In this document: piece after piece, positions 31,393 to 40,702 of the stretch
Layout: every line of letters begins with the position of its first letter
How positions within the stretch are numbered: the first letter of the stretch is position 1
From: CAZSDU01 sp963662525
GTDB taxonomy: Bacteria > Bacteroidota > Bacteroidia > Bacteroidales > FEN-979
NCBI GenBank assembly: GCA_963662525.1
Contig: OY759717.1
Coordinates: forward strand, 930,001 to 994,000
Length of the DNA stretch: 64,000 nt
Direction: 5' to 3'
Translations under genes and position numbers: made by a program
Notes under the pieces: model-generated
What the model saw: the letters and a program-made list of their open reading frames with translations, nothing else
What the model was told of the DNA's origin: nothing
The model's database searches: none

Positions 31393-32201
31393 AGATATTG
31401 CTTTTGCAACTGCCTGATCAATTCAGGAGTCAACTTTTCCTGTTTACGGATATCATCAAATTTACTCAATAAATCCTCCACCGTCAATCTTCTTTTCTCC
31501 TCTGCACCAATATCATCTATGATCCGGCCATGATGCATCATGATAGTACGGGATCCCAGTTCCAAAGCTTGTTTCATGGAATGGGTAACCATCAGGGCAG
31601 TTAGTTTTCCTTCCCCGACAAATCGTTGGGTCAGATGAATTACCTGTGATGCAGTCTTTGGATCGAGGGCAGCGGTATGTTCATCCAGCAGCAGAACTTC
31701 CGGTGTCCGCATCACCGCCATCAGCAAAGTCACAGCCTGGCGTTGACCGCCGGATAAGCTGGCCATGACGTGATCCAGGCGGTTTTCCAATTGCATTTCA
31801 AGGGAAGCCAGCTTCTCACGGAAAATTGCCATTAGATTTTTCGTCAGGCTTATCCTTGGAAAGCGTGATTTACCCCTGAAATAAGCCATTAGCAGGTTCT
31901 CAGCCAGAGTCATATCAGAGGCTGTTCCGGCATATGGGTTCTGAAAAACCCTTGACATGGATGAAGCCCTTTCAAAATCACTTTTACCTGTGATATCTTT
32001 ACCGTTAAGAAAAACTTTCCCCTGGTCAGGGAAGATTGTTCCCGCGATGGCATTCAGCAAGCTTGACTTCCCGGATCCGTTGGTACCTATGATGGTCACA
32101 AACTCATGGGGCTGAATCTGAAGGTTGATATCACAGAGGGCATCCACCTCATCGATAGAGTGGTGATTGAATTTCACGCCGATATTCCGGAGCACGATCA
32201 T
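31389..32201 (-). CDS. ABC transporter ATP-binding protein (amino acid/TrpX-type importer)
   Basis: 270 residues with Walker A GTNGSGKSS, signature LSGGQRQ, Walker B EVLLLDEHTAAL and switch His in MVTHSMKQA. It energises the permease-binding protein fusion encoded immediately upstream (4-base overlap). The family context is the BPD_transp_2/PF04392 type of importer, related to tryptophan or tyrosine transporters of Firmicutes. Last gene of a five-gene minus-strand set that includes signalling proteins. Confidence 0.9.
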   Translation of the reverse strand: MIVLRNIGVKFNHHSIDEVDALCDINLQIQPHEFVTIIGTNGSGKSSLLNAIAGTIFPDQGKVFLNGKDITGKSDFERASSMSRVFQNPYAGTASDMTLAENLLMAYFRGKSRFPRISLTKNLMAIFREKLASLEMQLENRLDHVMASLSGGQRQAVTLLMAVMRTPEVLLLDEHTAALDPKTASQVIHLTQRFVGEGKLTALMVTHSMKQALELGSRTIMMHHGRIIDDIGAEEKRRLTVEDLLSKFDDIRKQEKLTPELIRQLQKQYL

Positions 32202-34171
32202 TCTTTCCTGATTTTTATATTTGAATTCAGATCCGTTGAATCGACCAGCAGGTAAGGTTTTTTGTTCAGTATTCCGTCTTTGATCGAGGCATCCACTTTC
32301 TGAATAATTTCGGCGGGAATTTTGATCTTCATTTCTTTCTGAACGTCATAATTAAGGCCAGTAACCTGGTGCTTATACAATTCATAAGGGATTGATGCCG
32401 GATTTTCGCCCTTGAGTATGCGATTTACGAGATGTGCAGCTTGCTGCCCGCTGACATAATACTCATAACCGCAAACCATCAACGGGCCCTTAGAAAAACA
32501 TCCGGCATCCGTGGCAAAAACGGGTATTTTTTTCCGGTGTGAAATCCTGATTACCGATTCGATGGCATCTGATACCGTGAGATCATTGATAAGCACAAAT
32601 GCTTTGATATTTTTTGAAGCCAGCGCTTGGGCTGCCTGTTGCACATCATGGGTTCCGGAAACCGAAATTTCTTCCAGGATGAATTGCGGAAAGTCCCTCA
32701 GGACTCTTTTCAGATCTCCCAGATTCGCTTTGGTATTTGGGAAAGCAGGATTATACATGGTGCCAATGCGTTGTTTACCCGGATAGATGAGGGTCATCAT
32801 TTCAAGCAGTTCCCGGATAGGAGCCGATCCGTATATCCCCGTGATATTCGGTGGATGATTGACAGAACTACTACCCACACCGATGATAAACGGGTTGGCA
32901 ACCGTAGCGAATACGACAGGCTTATCCTTGATTTTATTGGCTACAGCCTGGGTTGAAGCCGTTGAAATGGGAATAAAAATATCAACTCCACTGCTGATAT
33001 ACTGGTCAACGATGGTTTTGTTTGTCGGAATATCCCCTTCGGCATTCTGCTCGAGGATGATGCAACTTTTTCCTTCCACATATCCCAGCTTTTTCATCTC
33101 ATCACGAAAGCCATCCCGGGTTTTTGTGAGAATGTCGCTTTCGTTGGCCAGGATCAGACCGATTTTCGGAATTTTCTGTTCTTTTTCCTGTTTGTGATAC
33201 CATTTATTTCCCATAAATCCCATAAAAATGATAATCCCAGCCAGAACAGAAAAGAGAACAGTCTTAGGGTATTTCCTCAGGAAATTAAAAACCGGTCCCT
33301 GAAGCCAGGTGGCTTCTGTAAAAGCCCGGGAAAGAATAAGAGTAAGCAGAACAAATAATGCGGTAATGATCTTCAGGTCGTTGGGATCGAGTCCGATCAT
33401 TAATGCCATGGCAACGGCAAGACGAAAGACTACCGTACCGATGATGACAGAAATGACACAGACAACTACCTTCCTTCCGGGGAACAAAGCCTGTCCGATA
33501 ATAACGGCAGCCAGACTATAAATAATTGATCCTATCCCCATGCCTATGTCGGCAAATCCCTGGTACTGGGCAACCAGCGCTCCCGACATACCCACCAATC
33601 CGTTGGAAAAAGAAATCCCGAAAATTTTAATCCGGTCAACACTTACCCCCTGGGCTGAAACCATGACCGGGTTATTCCCGGTAGCTCGCATTGTAAGGCC
33701 AAAATCTGATTTCAGGAAATACGACATCAGCAGCCAGAAGATGATCATCACAGTAAGGAATAAAACACCGGTCCATAGCTCCGGGTCAATGCCGGGATTG
33801 AATTTCTCAAAAACGGAAATCAGGGAAGTATGGTGCAACAGGGAGATATTGGATTTCCCCATGATGTGAAGGTTAACGGAATACAGTCCGGTCATAACGA
33901 GGATGCCTGAAAGCAATCCTTCCACTTTAAATTTGGTATGAATAATTCCCGTGAAAAAGCCAGCCAGAGCTCCTGCTAAAAACGCAATGGGGATGGTGAG
34001 CAAGGGGTTCCATCCATGGACGATCAGGATGGATCCGACGGCAGCGCCGGTTGTAAAGCTGCCATCAATGGTGATATCGGGAAAAGAATAATATTTATAG
34101 GTAATGAAAGTCCCCATGGCCATAAAGGCATAGAGAAACCCAAGATTCACCGCTCCTATCCAGACTTCCAT
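32198..34171 (-). CDS. ABC permease fused to its substrate-binding protein (TrpXYZ-like)
   Basis: 657 residues. About eight helices (1-300) form a BPD_transp_2 permease: GFLYAFMAMGTFITYKYYSFPDITIDGSFTTGAA at the start and MRATGNNPVMVSAQGVSVDRIKIFGISFSNGLVGMSGALVAQYQGFADIGMGIGSIIYSLAAVIIG in the middle. After an extra helix (about 306-322) comes a complete ABC_sub_bind domain (PF04392): KIGLILANESDILTKTRDGFRDEMKKLGY…VDIFIPISTASTQAVANKI. Usually these are two genes with a lipoprotein binding protein. The fusion tethers the binding domain on the periplasmic side. Substrate unknown, perhaps an aromatic amino acid. Confidence 0.85.
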   Translation of the reverse strand: MEVWIGAVNLGFLYAFMAMGTFITYKYYSFPDITIDGSFTTGAAVGSILIVHGWNPLLTIPIAFLAGALAGFFTGIIHTKFKVEGLLSGILVMTGLYSVNLHIMGKSNISLLHHTSLISVFEKFNPGIDPELWTGVLFLTVMIIFWLLMSYFLKSDFGLTMRATGNNPVMVSAQGVSVDRIKIFGISFSNGLVGMSGALVAQYQGFADIGMGIGSIIYSLAAVIIGQALFPGRKVVVCVISVIIGTVVFRLAVAMALMIGLDPNDLKIITALFVLLTLILSRAFTEATWLQGPVFNFLRKYPKTVLFSVLAGIIIFMGFMGNKWYHKQEKEQKIPKIGLILANESDILTKTRDGFRDEMKKLGYVEGKSCIILEQNAEGDIPTNKTIVDQYISSGVDIFIPISTASTQAVANKIKDKPVVFATVANPFIIGVGSSSVNHPPNITGIYGSAPIRELLEMMTLIYPGKQRIGTMYNPAFPNTKANLGDLKRVLRDFPQFILEEISVSGTHDVQQAAQALASKNIKAFVLINDLTVSDAIESVIRISHRKKIPVFATDAGCFSKGPLMVCGYEYYVSGQQAAHLVNRILKGENPASIPYELYKHQVTGLNYDVQKEMKIKIPAEIIQKVDASIKDGILNKKPYLLVDSTDLNSNIKIRKE

Positions 34172-35382
34172 CAGTAATTATCGAGATTCATAACTCCAAT
34201 AAATCCACTTTTGATTTTTGATTCTGGTAATGTATGAATAACTTTCTCAACTTCAAATTCCCGGCAAACACGATCAAGCTCTGAACTGAATTCAGAGGGT
34301 TTCTGGCTGATCAGCCGGTTATCAAAAATGGCAGAATGAAAATGCAGGTCTGCTGCCTCGGGTAAATTCTTTTTAATACTCGGACTTAAAAGATTTCGAT
34401 CCTTGACCACTAATCCTGCGGCGATGATTGTTTTATTAATATCCTCCCCATCCAGTGAAAAGTTCACCCATTGGGTAAAATTATCGTCATCCAGAATACT
34501 CCCCTGATCTGGTTCATTTCCATGAATGGGGGATTTTCTCAGCGACATTCCCAGCATTCCGCCGCTACGGCCAAGCACCACCATGCCAAATAAACCTGAT
34601 CCGGCAATTTTTGCAGCAGCTTGAGCTAAATTTTCCAGGGTCGGGATGTCAACACAGGCTTCGAAATGCAGAACAGCTGAAAATTCCCCCTTGAACCCGA
34701 ATCCATATAAAAAATTCACGGCATGTTGAGAATCACTGGTATAATAGGAATAGTCAACAAGTGGTCGCTTAACAGCCGGGAAAGAAAAGAAATGATGGCC
34801 GATAACAATTGATTCTCCGAAAAAGTTTTTACTATCATCAAAATCATCGCCCAGAACAGCCAGTCCCGTACCAAATTGAATGTTGCCTTGCTGAATTCTG
34901 ACAACATCCTCCTGTCCATATGCAGAAGTCTGTAATTTATCAGCAGAGCCAATCGGAAAACAGGTTCCCCCCTTCCGATCAAAGGTTTGATAAGTAAAAT
35001 TGATCCCCTGAAATTCAAAGAACGCAGATTTTTCTTTTTGAACCGAAGGCTGAATAAAATCACGAAGCGAAATTCCATCCTGAAGAATATGCAGGAACTG
35101 GTCCATTCCGCTGAGGCGCAAAACTTCATGGACAGGAGCAGGCACAGAGAGCAATATCAGCCTTCCGCCGATCAGGGCAAGTGATTTATGGGTCTGCAGG
35201 ATGACCCTGAGTCCGGCACTGCTCATGTAGGTAACAGCGGAAAGATTAACAGCAAGGAACCGCTGTCCGTCGGCAGCAGCTTGTTCAAACGCCATTTTAA
35301 TCTCTGAAGCAGTTAATCCATCAATGCGTCCTTCGATGGAAAGGACATCCACATTATCTTGTTTGGCAGAAAAAATTTTCAT
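34171..35382 (-). CDS. STAS-domain protein with unknown C-terminal domain
   Basis: 403 residues. An N-terminal STAS domain (KIFSAKQDNVDVLSIEGRIDGLTASEIKMAFEQAAADGQRFLAVNLSAVTYMSSAGLRVIL) has the S-S-A-G phospho-acceptor region of anti-anti-sigma factors. Residues 120-403 form a domain I do not recognise, with GTGLAVLGDDFDDSKNFFGESIVIGHHFFSFPAVKRP and a long C-terminal section. It lies between a receiver-PP2C phosphatase and the ABC fusion, with its stop abutting the ABC start. The phosphatase next to it could dephosphorylate the STAS domain. Confidence 0.75.
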   Translation of the reverse strand: MKIFSAKQDNVDVLSIEGRIDGLTASEIKMAFEQAAADGQRFLAVNLSAVTYMSSAGLRVILQTHKSLALIGGRLILLSVPAPVHEVLRLSGMDQFLHILQDGISLRDFIQPSVQKEKSAFFEFQGINFTYQTFDRKGGTCFPIGSADKLQTSAYGQEDVVRIQQGNIQFGTGLAVLGDDFDDSKNFFGESIVIGHHFFSFPAVKRPLVDYSYYTSDSQHAVNFLYGFGFKGEFSAVLHFEACVDIPTLENLAQAAAKIAGSGLFGMVVLGRSGGMLGMSLRKSPIHGNEPDQGSILDDDNFTQWVNFSLDGEDINKTIIAAGLVVKDRNLLSPSIKKNLPEAADLHFHSAIFDNRLISQKPSEFSSELDRVCREFEVEKVIHTLPESKIKSGFIGVMNLDNY

Positions 35383-36563
35383 GACTGTCCGGAAAAACGG
35401 ATTGCCAGTAAGGTTATATCATCAGATTGTGGAACTTCAGCTGAAAAGCTGTTCACATCCTGAAGCAGGTCCCTGACAACCTCATCCAGATTCTTGTCGA
35501 ATGTGGGCTTAAGAAATATTTCAAGACGTTCTTCCCCAAATGCTTTTTCTGCCTTATTGAATGCCTCAGTTACTCCATCTGTATAAAGAAACAAGGTATC
35601 TCCGGGATTCAGGTGGGTCTTTTTTGATTTAAAAGTAAAATCTTCCATACAGCCCAGGATCGTCCCCCCGGTCATTTCCACCTTGGAAAGTCCGTTCCGG
35701 CTTATCGTATAAGGGGCATTATGACCTGCATTCACATAATCCAATTCCCCGGTAAGGGTATTCAGGATACCGTAGAATACGGTAACAAACATGCAGGAAA
35801 CACTCTCATTGCACAAGAGATTATTAACATAATGCATACACTCATCCGGTGGAATACCTTTTAAACCGGTAGCCCTGATCAGGGTCCGGCTGACCGCCAT
35901 AAAAATAGCAGCAGGCACACCTTTCCCCGAAACATCTCCGATAACAAATCCCAGCCGGTCGTTGTCGATCATGAAAAAATCAAAAAAATCGCCTCCCACT
36001 TCTTTGGCAGCTACCATGGCTGCATGAATATCGAAGTCCTTGCGGTTTGGGAAAGGCGGAAAAACTTTCGGCAGGATGGCCTGCTGTATCTCGCGTGCAG
36101 TCTGAAGATCGTGTTGTATCGAAATCAGCTGATCATGTTCCTCCAGGGAGGTACGGATCTGCAGGATTTCCTCCATAGTCTTGTTGATCGTGATCTCCAG
36201 GTCCTCAAAATTGATTGGTTTGGTTAAAAAATCAAATGCACCCCGGTTCATGGCTGTACGGATATTATCCATATCACCGTAGGCAGAAACCACTACGGTT
36301 TTCAAGCCAGGATTCTTCAGTTCCTTCAGTTTCAGTAACAAGGTCAGACCATCCATTTCAGGCATGTTGATATCCGACAGGATAATTCCGATCTCGGGAA
36401 ATTCGATAAGACGGGTTAGTGCTTCAAGCCCATTATGAGCAAACACAAAATCATAAACACCATCGCGTATCTGACGGCGGAATTTCTGGCGGATCAAAGG
36501 TTCGAGGTCGATTTCATCATCGACAACCATGATTTTAATGCTGGAGGTGTTGAGTTCGGACAT
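35379..36563 (-). CDS. Response regulator receiver fused to PP2C/RsbU-type phosphatase
   Basis: 394 residues: a receiver domain (KIMVVDDEIDLEPLI, phospho-acceptor Asp64 in ILSDINMPEMDG, KPINFEDL), then a short coiled linker and a SpoIIE/RsbU-type PP2C domain (FDIHAAMVAAKEVGGDFFDFFMIDNDRLGFVIGDVSGKGVPAAIFMAV…YVNAGHNAPYTI…LFLYTDGVTEAFN). Such proteins dephosphorylate STAS anti-sigma antagonists in response to a kinase. It overlaps the STAS gene by 4 bases and follows the soluble histidine kinase gene by 38 bases. Confidence 0.92.
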   Translation of the reverse strand: MSELNTSSIKIMVVDDEIDLEPLIRQKFRRQIRDGVYDFVFAHNGLEALTRLIEFPEIGIILSDINMPEMDGLTLLLKLKELKNPGLKTVVVSAYGDMDNIRTAMNRGAFDFLTKPINFEDLEITINKTMEEILQIRTSLEEHDQLISIQHDLQTAREIQQAILPKVFPPFPNRKDFDIHAAMVAAKEVGGDFFDFFMIDNDRLGFVIGDVSGKGVPAAIFMAVSRTLIRATGLKGIPPDECMHYVNNLLCNESVSCMFVTVFYGILNTLTGELDYVNAGHNAPYTISRNGLSKVEMTGGTILGCMEDFTFKSKKTHLNPGDTLFLYTDGVTEAFNKAEKAFGEERLEIFLKPTFDKNLDEVVRDLLQDVNSFSAEVPQSDDITLLAIRFSGQS

Positions 36564-36601
36564 ATATTACAGATTTAAACAGTAAAATAGTAAAATCATT
36601 T

Positions 36602-37462
36602 TTATTTTTTTGGCAGGGTTATGATGAATTCGGTAAATTCCCCTTCTTGGCTATTGACCATGATCTCTCCTTCATGGTCATGAATAATGTCCCGGCTGAT
36701 TGAAAGTCCCAGACCTGTGCCGGAACCGGCTGGTTTAGTAGTAAAGAAGGGTGTAAATATTTTATCCACAACAGCCTGAGGAATTCCATTGCCATTGTCG
36801 CGAATACCGATCTGAATTTTATCGCCAAGGTTTTTCGTTTCAACACTTAAAAGCGGAAAATAGGTTTCCTTCAATTCCTTTTTCTTCTGTGCCGTGGCAT
36901 AGCAGGAGTTGTTAATCAGGTTTAGAAATACACGACTGAGGTCCTGAGGAACAACATTAATCATTCCGATGGTGTGGTCGAAACTGGTTTCGATTTTTAT
37001 GTTAAATGTATTATCGGTTGCCCGCATGCCATGGTAACCCAGGTTGATATATTCTGATAAAAGGGTGTTAATGTCGGTAGCTTGTGTTTCTCCTGCTTTC
37101 CCCCGGGCATGTAGCAGGATGCCGCGGATGATGTTGTCAGCCCGTTTCCCATGCTCTATGATTTTTTTTGCATTATCTTCGAGATCAGAAAGAATAGCCT
37201 CAATTTCCGTATTTTTTTCAGCATCAGGCGATGTTAAGAGAGAGGCCAATTCCTGCCGCAGTTCCCGGATCAGTTCAATGGAAAGTTCTGAGAAATTAGT
37301 AATAAAGTTCAGGGGGTTCTTTATCTCATGCGCAATTCCAGCCGTCAATTGCCCGAGGGATGCCATTTTTTCGGATTGAAGCAATTGTTTCCTGATGGCC
37401 TCTATTTCTGAAGTTTTATCCCGAAAATCAGCGGATAAATTCTGGTCAAGGGGTAGCGACAT
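36602..37462 (-). CDS. Soluble histidine kinase
   Basis: 286 residues with no transmembrane helix: a short coiled-coil N-terminus, HisKA with phospho-acceptor His45 in LGQLTAGIAHEIKNPLNF, and HATPase_c with N, G1, F and G2 boxes (NLINNSCYATAQKKK, IRDNGNGIPQAVVDKIFTPFFTTKPAGSGTGLGLSISRDI). It is clearly paralogous to the kinase domain of the propeller protein at 47109, sharing a YHGMRA segment (NLGYHGMRAT versus NLAYHGMRAK) and PQDLSRV. It heads the five-gene minus-strand set and probably phosphorylates the receiver next to it. Confidence 0.92.
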   Translation of the reverse strand: MSLPLDQNLSADFRDKTSEIEAIRKQLLQSEKMASLGQLTAGIAHEIKNPLNFITNFSELSIELIRELRQELASLLTSPDAEKNTEIEAILSDLEDNAKKIIEHGKRADNIIRGILLHARGKAGETQATDINTLLSEYINLGYHGMRATDNTFNIKIETSFDHTIGMINVVPQDLSRVFLNLINNSCYATAQKKKELKETYFPLLSVETKNLGDKIQIGIRDNGNGIPQAVVDKIFTPFFTTKPAGSGTGLGLSISRDIIHDHEGEIMVNSQEGEFTEFIITLPKK

Positions 37463-37540
37463 GTGAGTAAGCTTTGTGTAAAATTATGCTATTTCATTAA
37501 AGTTCCATAAAAATATTAAGATTTTTGAATCATATTTGTT

Positions 37541-37548
37541 TAAATTTG
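37541..37548 (+). promoter_or_regulatory. -7 element TAAATTTG for the nSTAND-WD40 gene
   Basis: A TAnnTTTG match 30 bases before the ATG at 37579, between the divergent histidine kinase and nSTAND genes. Confidence 0.5.
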
Positions 37549-37578
37549 GTTGAAATAAAACCTCTTTATTGACAACCC

Positions 37579-40500
37579 ATGACATCGTCGAGCTTTCACG
37601 TTAACCCTTTTCCTGGCATACGAAGCTATGAGATTGAAGAAGATGAATTGTTTTTTGGCAGGGAATTACAGGTAAAGGAATTGATTGACAAATTATCCAT
37701 AACCCGTTTTCTGGCAATTGTCGGGTCTTCAGGTTGTGGAAAATCTTCCCTTATCAAAGCCGGTTTGATTCCGTCATTGCTAAAAAACAAGTCGGAAAGA
37801 ATACAGAACAAATGGCGTCTTTCGATTTTCAAACCCGGAGATGATCCCCTGAAAAACCTTGCCCATTCTCTGGCTGACGGCTCACATCCGGCTGAACCCA
37901 TTGCCGATATGCTAAAATCCGGGCCGGATGGCCTGATTAAAATATTAAAACAGCAAAATAACGGGGTATCACATCTGATCATCATTGACCAGTTTGAAGA
38001 ACTTTTCCGGTTTAAGAAAACCCGTGCCAGCACTCAGAATTTTGCAGAAGCCTCTCAATTTGTTGACCTTTTCACCCATACCATAAAACAAAAAGAGGTT
38101 CCTGTATATGTGGTGCTGTCGATGCGCACCGACTTTCTCGATGATTGTACGGAATACCGGGATCTCAGTGAAATCATCAACCAGGGGTATTATCTGGTCC
38201 CCCGCATGAAATCAGAAGAACGGAGAATGGCTATCACAGGTCCCATTCAGGTAAAAGGAGGATCGATAAGTGAAGATCTTGTGGAACGTTTACTGGATGA
38301 AGTTGGAGACGATCCTGATCAGTTACCGATTCTGCAGCATGCTCTTATGCGTACCTGGGATTACTGGTCCCTGAACCGAATCGGAGAGCAGCCGATATCA
38401 ATGGTCCACTATGAAGCGATCGGAACCATGAAAGAAGCGCTCTCTGTGCACCTGGAAGAAATTTACAATGAACTCAGGGATCAGTCGGGCAAATTCCTGG
38501 CTGAGAAATTATTCAAGGCACTGACAGATGTTGGGACGGACAGCCGAGGCACCAGACGGCCGACTCAACTCCGGGAAATCTGTACGCTTGCTGATGCGAA
38601 AACTGAGGAAATGGTGAGGATCATTGACAGCTTCCGGGAACCAGGAAGGGCTTTCCTGATGCCTCCGGGGCAGGTAGAACTGGATACCGGGACAACAGTC
38701 GATATTTCTCATGAAAGCATTATGAGGGTTTGGGTAAGACTAAGGAAATGGGTCGAAGAAGAAAGCCGGTCAGCCCAATTGTACCTCAGGTTATCAAAAT
38801 CCGCAGAACTCTACCAGGAAGGGAAAACAGGGCTCTGGGTCAACCCGGAACTCCAGCTTGCCTTACAATGGAAGGAGCAGAATAAACCCAATGCCACCTG
38901 GGCCATGCGTTATGATCCGGCCTTCGACAGGGCGATGACCTTCCTGGATTACAGCAAGAAACAACACGATCTGGAAATTTCACGAAAAGAAAATCAACAA
39001 AAAAGAAACCTTAAACGGGCCCGGAATTTCGCCGTCATCCTGGGTGTGGCCTCGGTCATCTCCATCCTTTTCCTGATCATCTCCCTCAATCTTCGTTTCA
39101 AGGCTGAAGCCAGCAGAAAAGAAGCGCTGGAAAAACAGAAGCTGGCTGTGGCAGCCAGCAAACGTACTGAAGAACAACGCAAAGAAGCCATTTTACAAAA
39201 ACGCATTTCCAATCAGCAGCAGGAAATTGCAGAGCAGCAAAAGCTGATTACGGAACAGCAACGCCAATATGCGGTGAAACAGCAGGAGATTGCCCAACAG
39301 CAAACCAAGGTGGCCATTACCGAAAGACAAAAAGCAGATGTTGCTACCGGAGAAGCGTTGGAAGCCAGAGATGAAGCTCAGGTTCAACGGCAGGAGGCCG
39401 TCACCCAAAAACAGATTGCCGACAATGAAAGGGTAAAAGCAGAAGAATCTGAAAAAAACACTCAGCGACTCAGGTTGCTTTCTGTTGCACGAACGATGGC
39501 TATCCAGGCGATACAGTTTTCAGGCACACTGAAAGACGATCTGCCTGCATTACTTGCCCTTCAAGCATATCAATTCAACCTGGAAAATCAGGGAAGGGTC
39601 AATGATCCGGATATCTATGCAGCTCTTTCTGTTATCCTGAATGATCAAACGATCCTGCGCGAACATGAGGATGGCGTCCGTGCCATCGCACTTTCAAAAG
39701 ATGGAAAAATCCTGGTCTCCTGTGGGGACGATGGTAATATTTTTCAATGGCAGACAGGAAATCCGGCCGCAGAACCGATATCCCTTAAACTTCCAAAATC
39801 AAATCATGAAAATTTCCGTTCAGTTATTATCACTACGGATCAGAAATACATTGTTGCCGGAACTTTCAGCGGAAAACTGTTCATCTGGAATTATACCAAT
39901 TCCCAGGCAATACCAATCATTGTCCAGGCACATACTGCCGCTATTAATGATCTTACCTCCAACCCTTCCAAGAAACAATTTGCCAGTTGCGGTTCCGATG
40001 GGAAGATATTCCTCTGGAATTATGAAAATGATAAATTCTATAAAAACCTGATCGACTCTGTGAAAACAAAAGTCAATGCCATTGCCATTGACCCCGGGGG
40101 GAAATTTCTGGTTTCCGGAAGTTCAGATGGTAAATTGAACCTTTTTGACCTGCAATTAAAAAACAGAAACATTCAAAACATATATTCCTCGGCTGATCCA
40201 GTTTTGTCGATTGCCCTTAGTAATGATGGGAAATTACTGGCAGCGGGATTTTCAAGCGGGTCTGTCCGGATCTGGAATACGGCTGACTTCTCCGGATCGC
40301 TCATGGAAATGATCGGCCGGCATTCCAGCGGTGTAACTGCCCTGGCATTCAACGGGAATGGGAACTACCTTGCCTCATCCGGCTATGACCGTACGATAAA
40401 AATAAGCAACATTCAATCACGGGAAGGCAAGCCTGTTTCTATTGAAAAACATGATCTCTGGGTTTATGACATTACTTTTTCCCCCGACGACAAGTACCTG

Positions 40501-40665
40501 TTTTCCTGCAGTGCCGATAAAACTATACGGATTTTTTCGACCGAATGTTCAGGTATGACAGTAAAACTGAGTAAGACAATCAAACGGAATATGACGCCTG
40601 AAGAATGGAATAAATATATCGGATCAGATATTCCTTATGAAAGGACCAGGCCGGATCTTCCTTAA
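37579..40665 (+). CDS. nSTAND-type NTPase with transmembrane/coiled-coil linker and WD40 repeats
   Basis: 1028 residues. The N-terminal novel STAND NTPase starts with PFPGIRSYEIEEDELFFGRELQVKELIDKL and carries Walker A GSSGCGKSS (49-57) and Walker B HLIIIDQFEELFR. A hydrophobic helix (about 484-505) is followed by a roughly 120-residue Gln/Glu-rich coiled coil. The C-terminal 330 residues are WD40 repeats (e.g. HEDGVRAIALSKDGKILVSCGDDGNIFQW) forming a propeller. The layout resembles regulatory or immune-type STAND proteins tethered to the membrane. No nuclease or toxin domain is present. It precedes the TonB receptor gene on the same strand. Confidence 0.9.
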   Translation: MTSSSFHVNPFPGIRSYEIEEDELFFGRELQVKELIDKLSITRFLAIVGSSGCGKSSLIKAGLIPSLLKNKSERIQNKWRLSIFKPGDDPLKNLAHSLADGSHPAEPIADMLKSGPDGLIKILKQQNNGVSHLIIIDQFEELFRFKKTRASTQNFAEASQFVDLFTHTIKQKEVPVYVVLSMRTDFLDDCTEYRDLSEIINQGYYLVPRMKSEERRMAITGPIQVKGGSISEDLVERLLDEVGDDPDQLPILQHALMRTWDYWSLNRIGEQPISMVHYEAIGTMKEALSVHLEEIYNELRDQSGKFLAEKLFKALTDVGTDSRGTRRPTQLREICTLADAKTEEMVRIIDSFREPGRAFLMPPGQVELDTGTTVDISHESIMRVWVRLRKWVEEESRSAQLYLRLSKSAELYQEGKTGLWVNPELQLALQWKEQNKPNATWAMRYDPAFDRAMTFLDYSKKQHDLEISRKENQQKRNLKRARNFAVILGVASVISILFLIISLNLRFKAEASRKEALEKQKLAVAASKRTEEQRKEAILQKRISNQQQEIAEQQKLITEQQRQYAVKQQEIAQQQTKVAITERQKADVATGEALEARDEAQVQRQEAVTQKQIADNERVKAEESEKNTQRLRLLSVARTMAIQAIQFSGTLKDDLPALLALQAYQFNLENQGRVNDPDIYAALSVILNDQTILREHEDGVRAIALSKDGKILVSCGDDGNIFQWQTGNPAAEPISLKLPKSNHENFRSVIITTDQKYIVAGTFSGKLFIWNYTNSQAIPIIVQAHTAAINDLTSNPSKKQFASCGSDGKIFLWNYENDKFYKNLIDSVKTKVNAIAIDPGGKFLVSGSSDGKLNLFDLQLKNRNIQNIYSSADPVLSIALSNDGKLLAAGFSSGSVRIWNTADFSGSLMEMIGRHSSGVTALAFNGNGNYLASSGYDRTIKISNIQSREGKPVSIEKHDLWVYDITFSPDDKYLFSCSADKTIRIFSTECSGMTVKLSKTIKRNMTPEEWNKYIGSDIPYERTRPDLP

Positions 40666-40702
40666 TTAATTATGTTCATGGCAAAATTGAACAGATAAAA
40701 AA

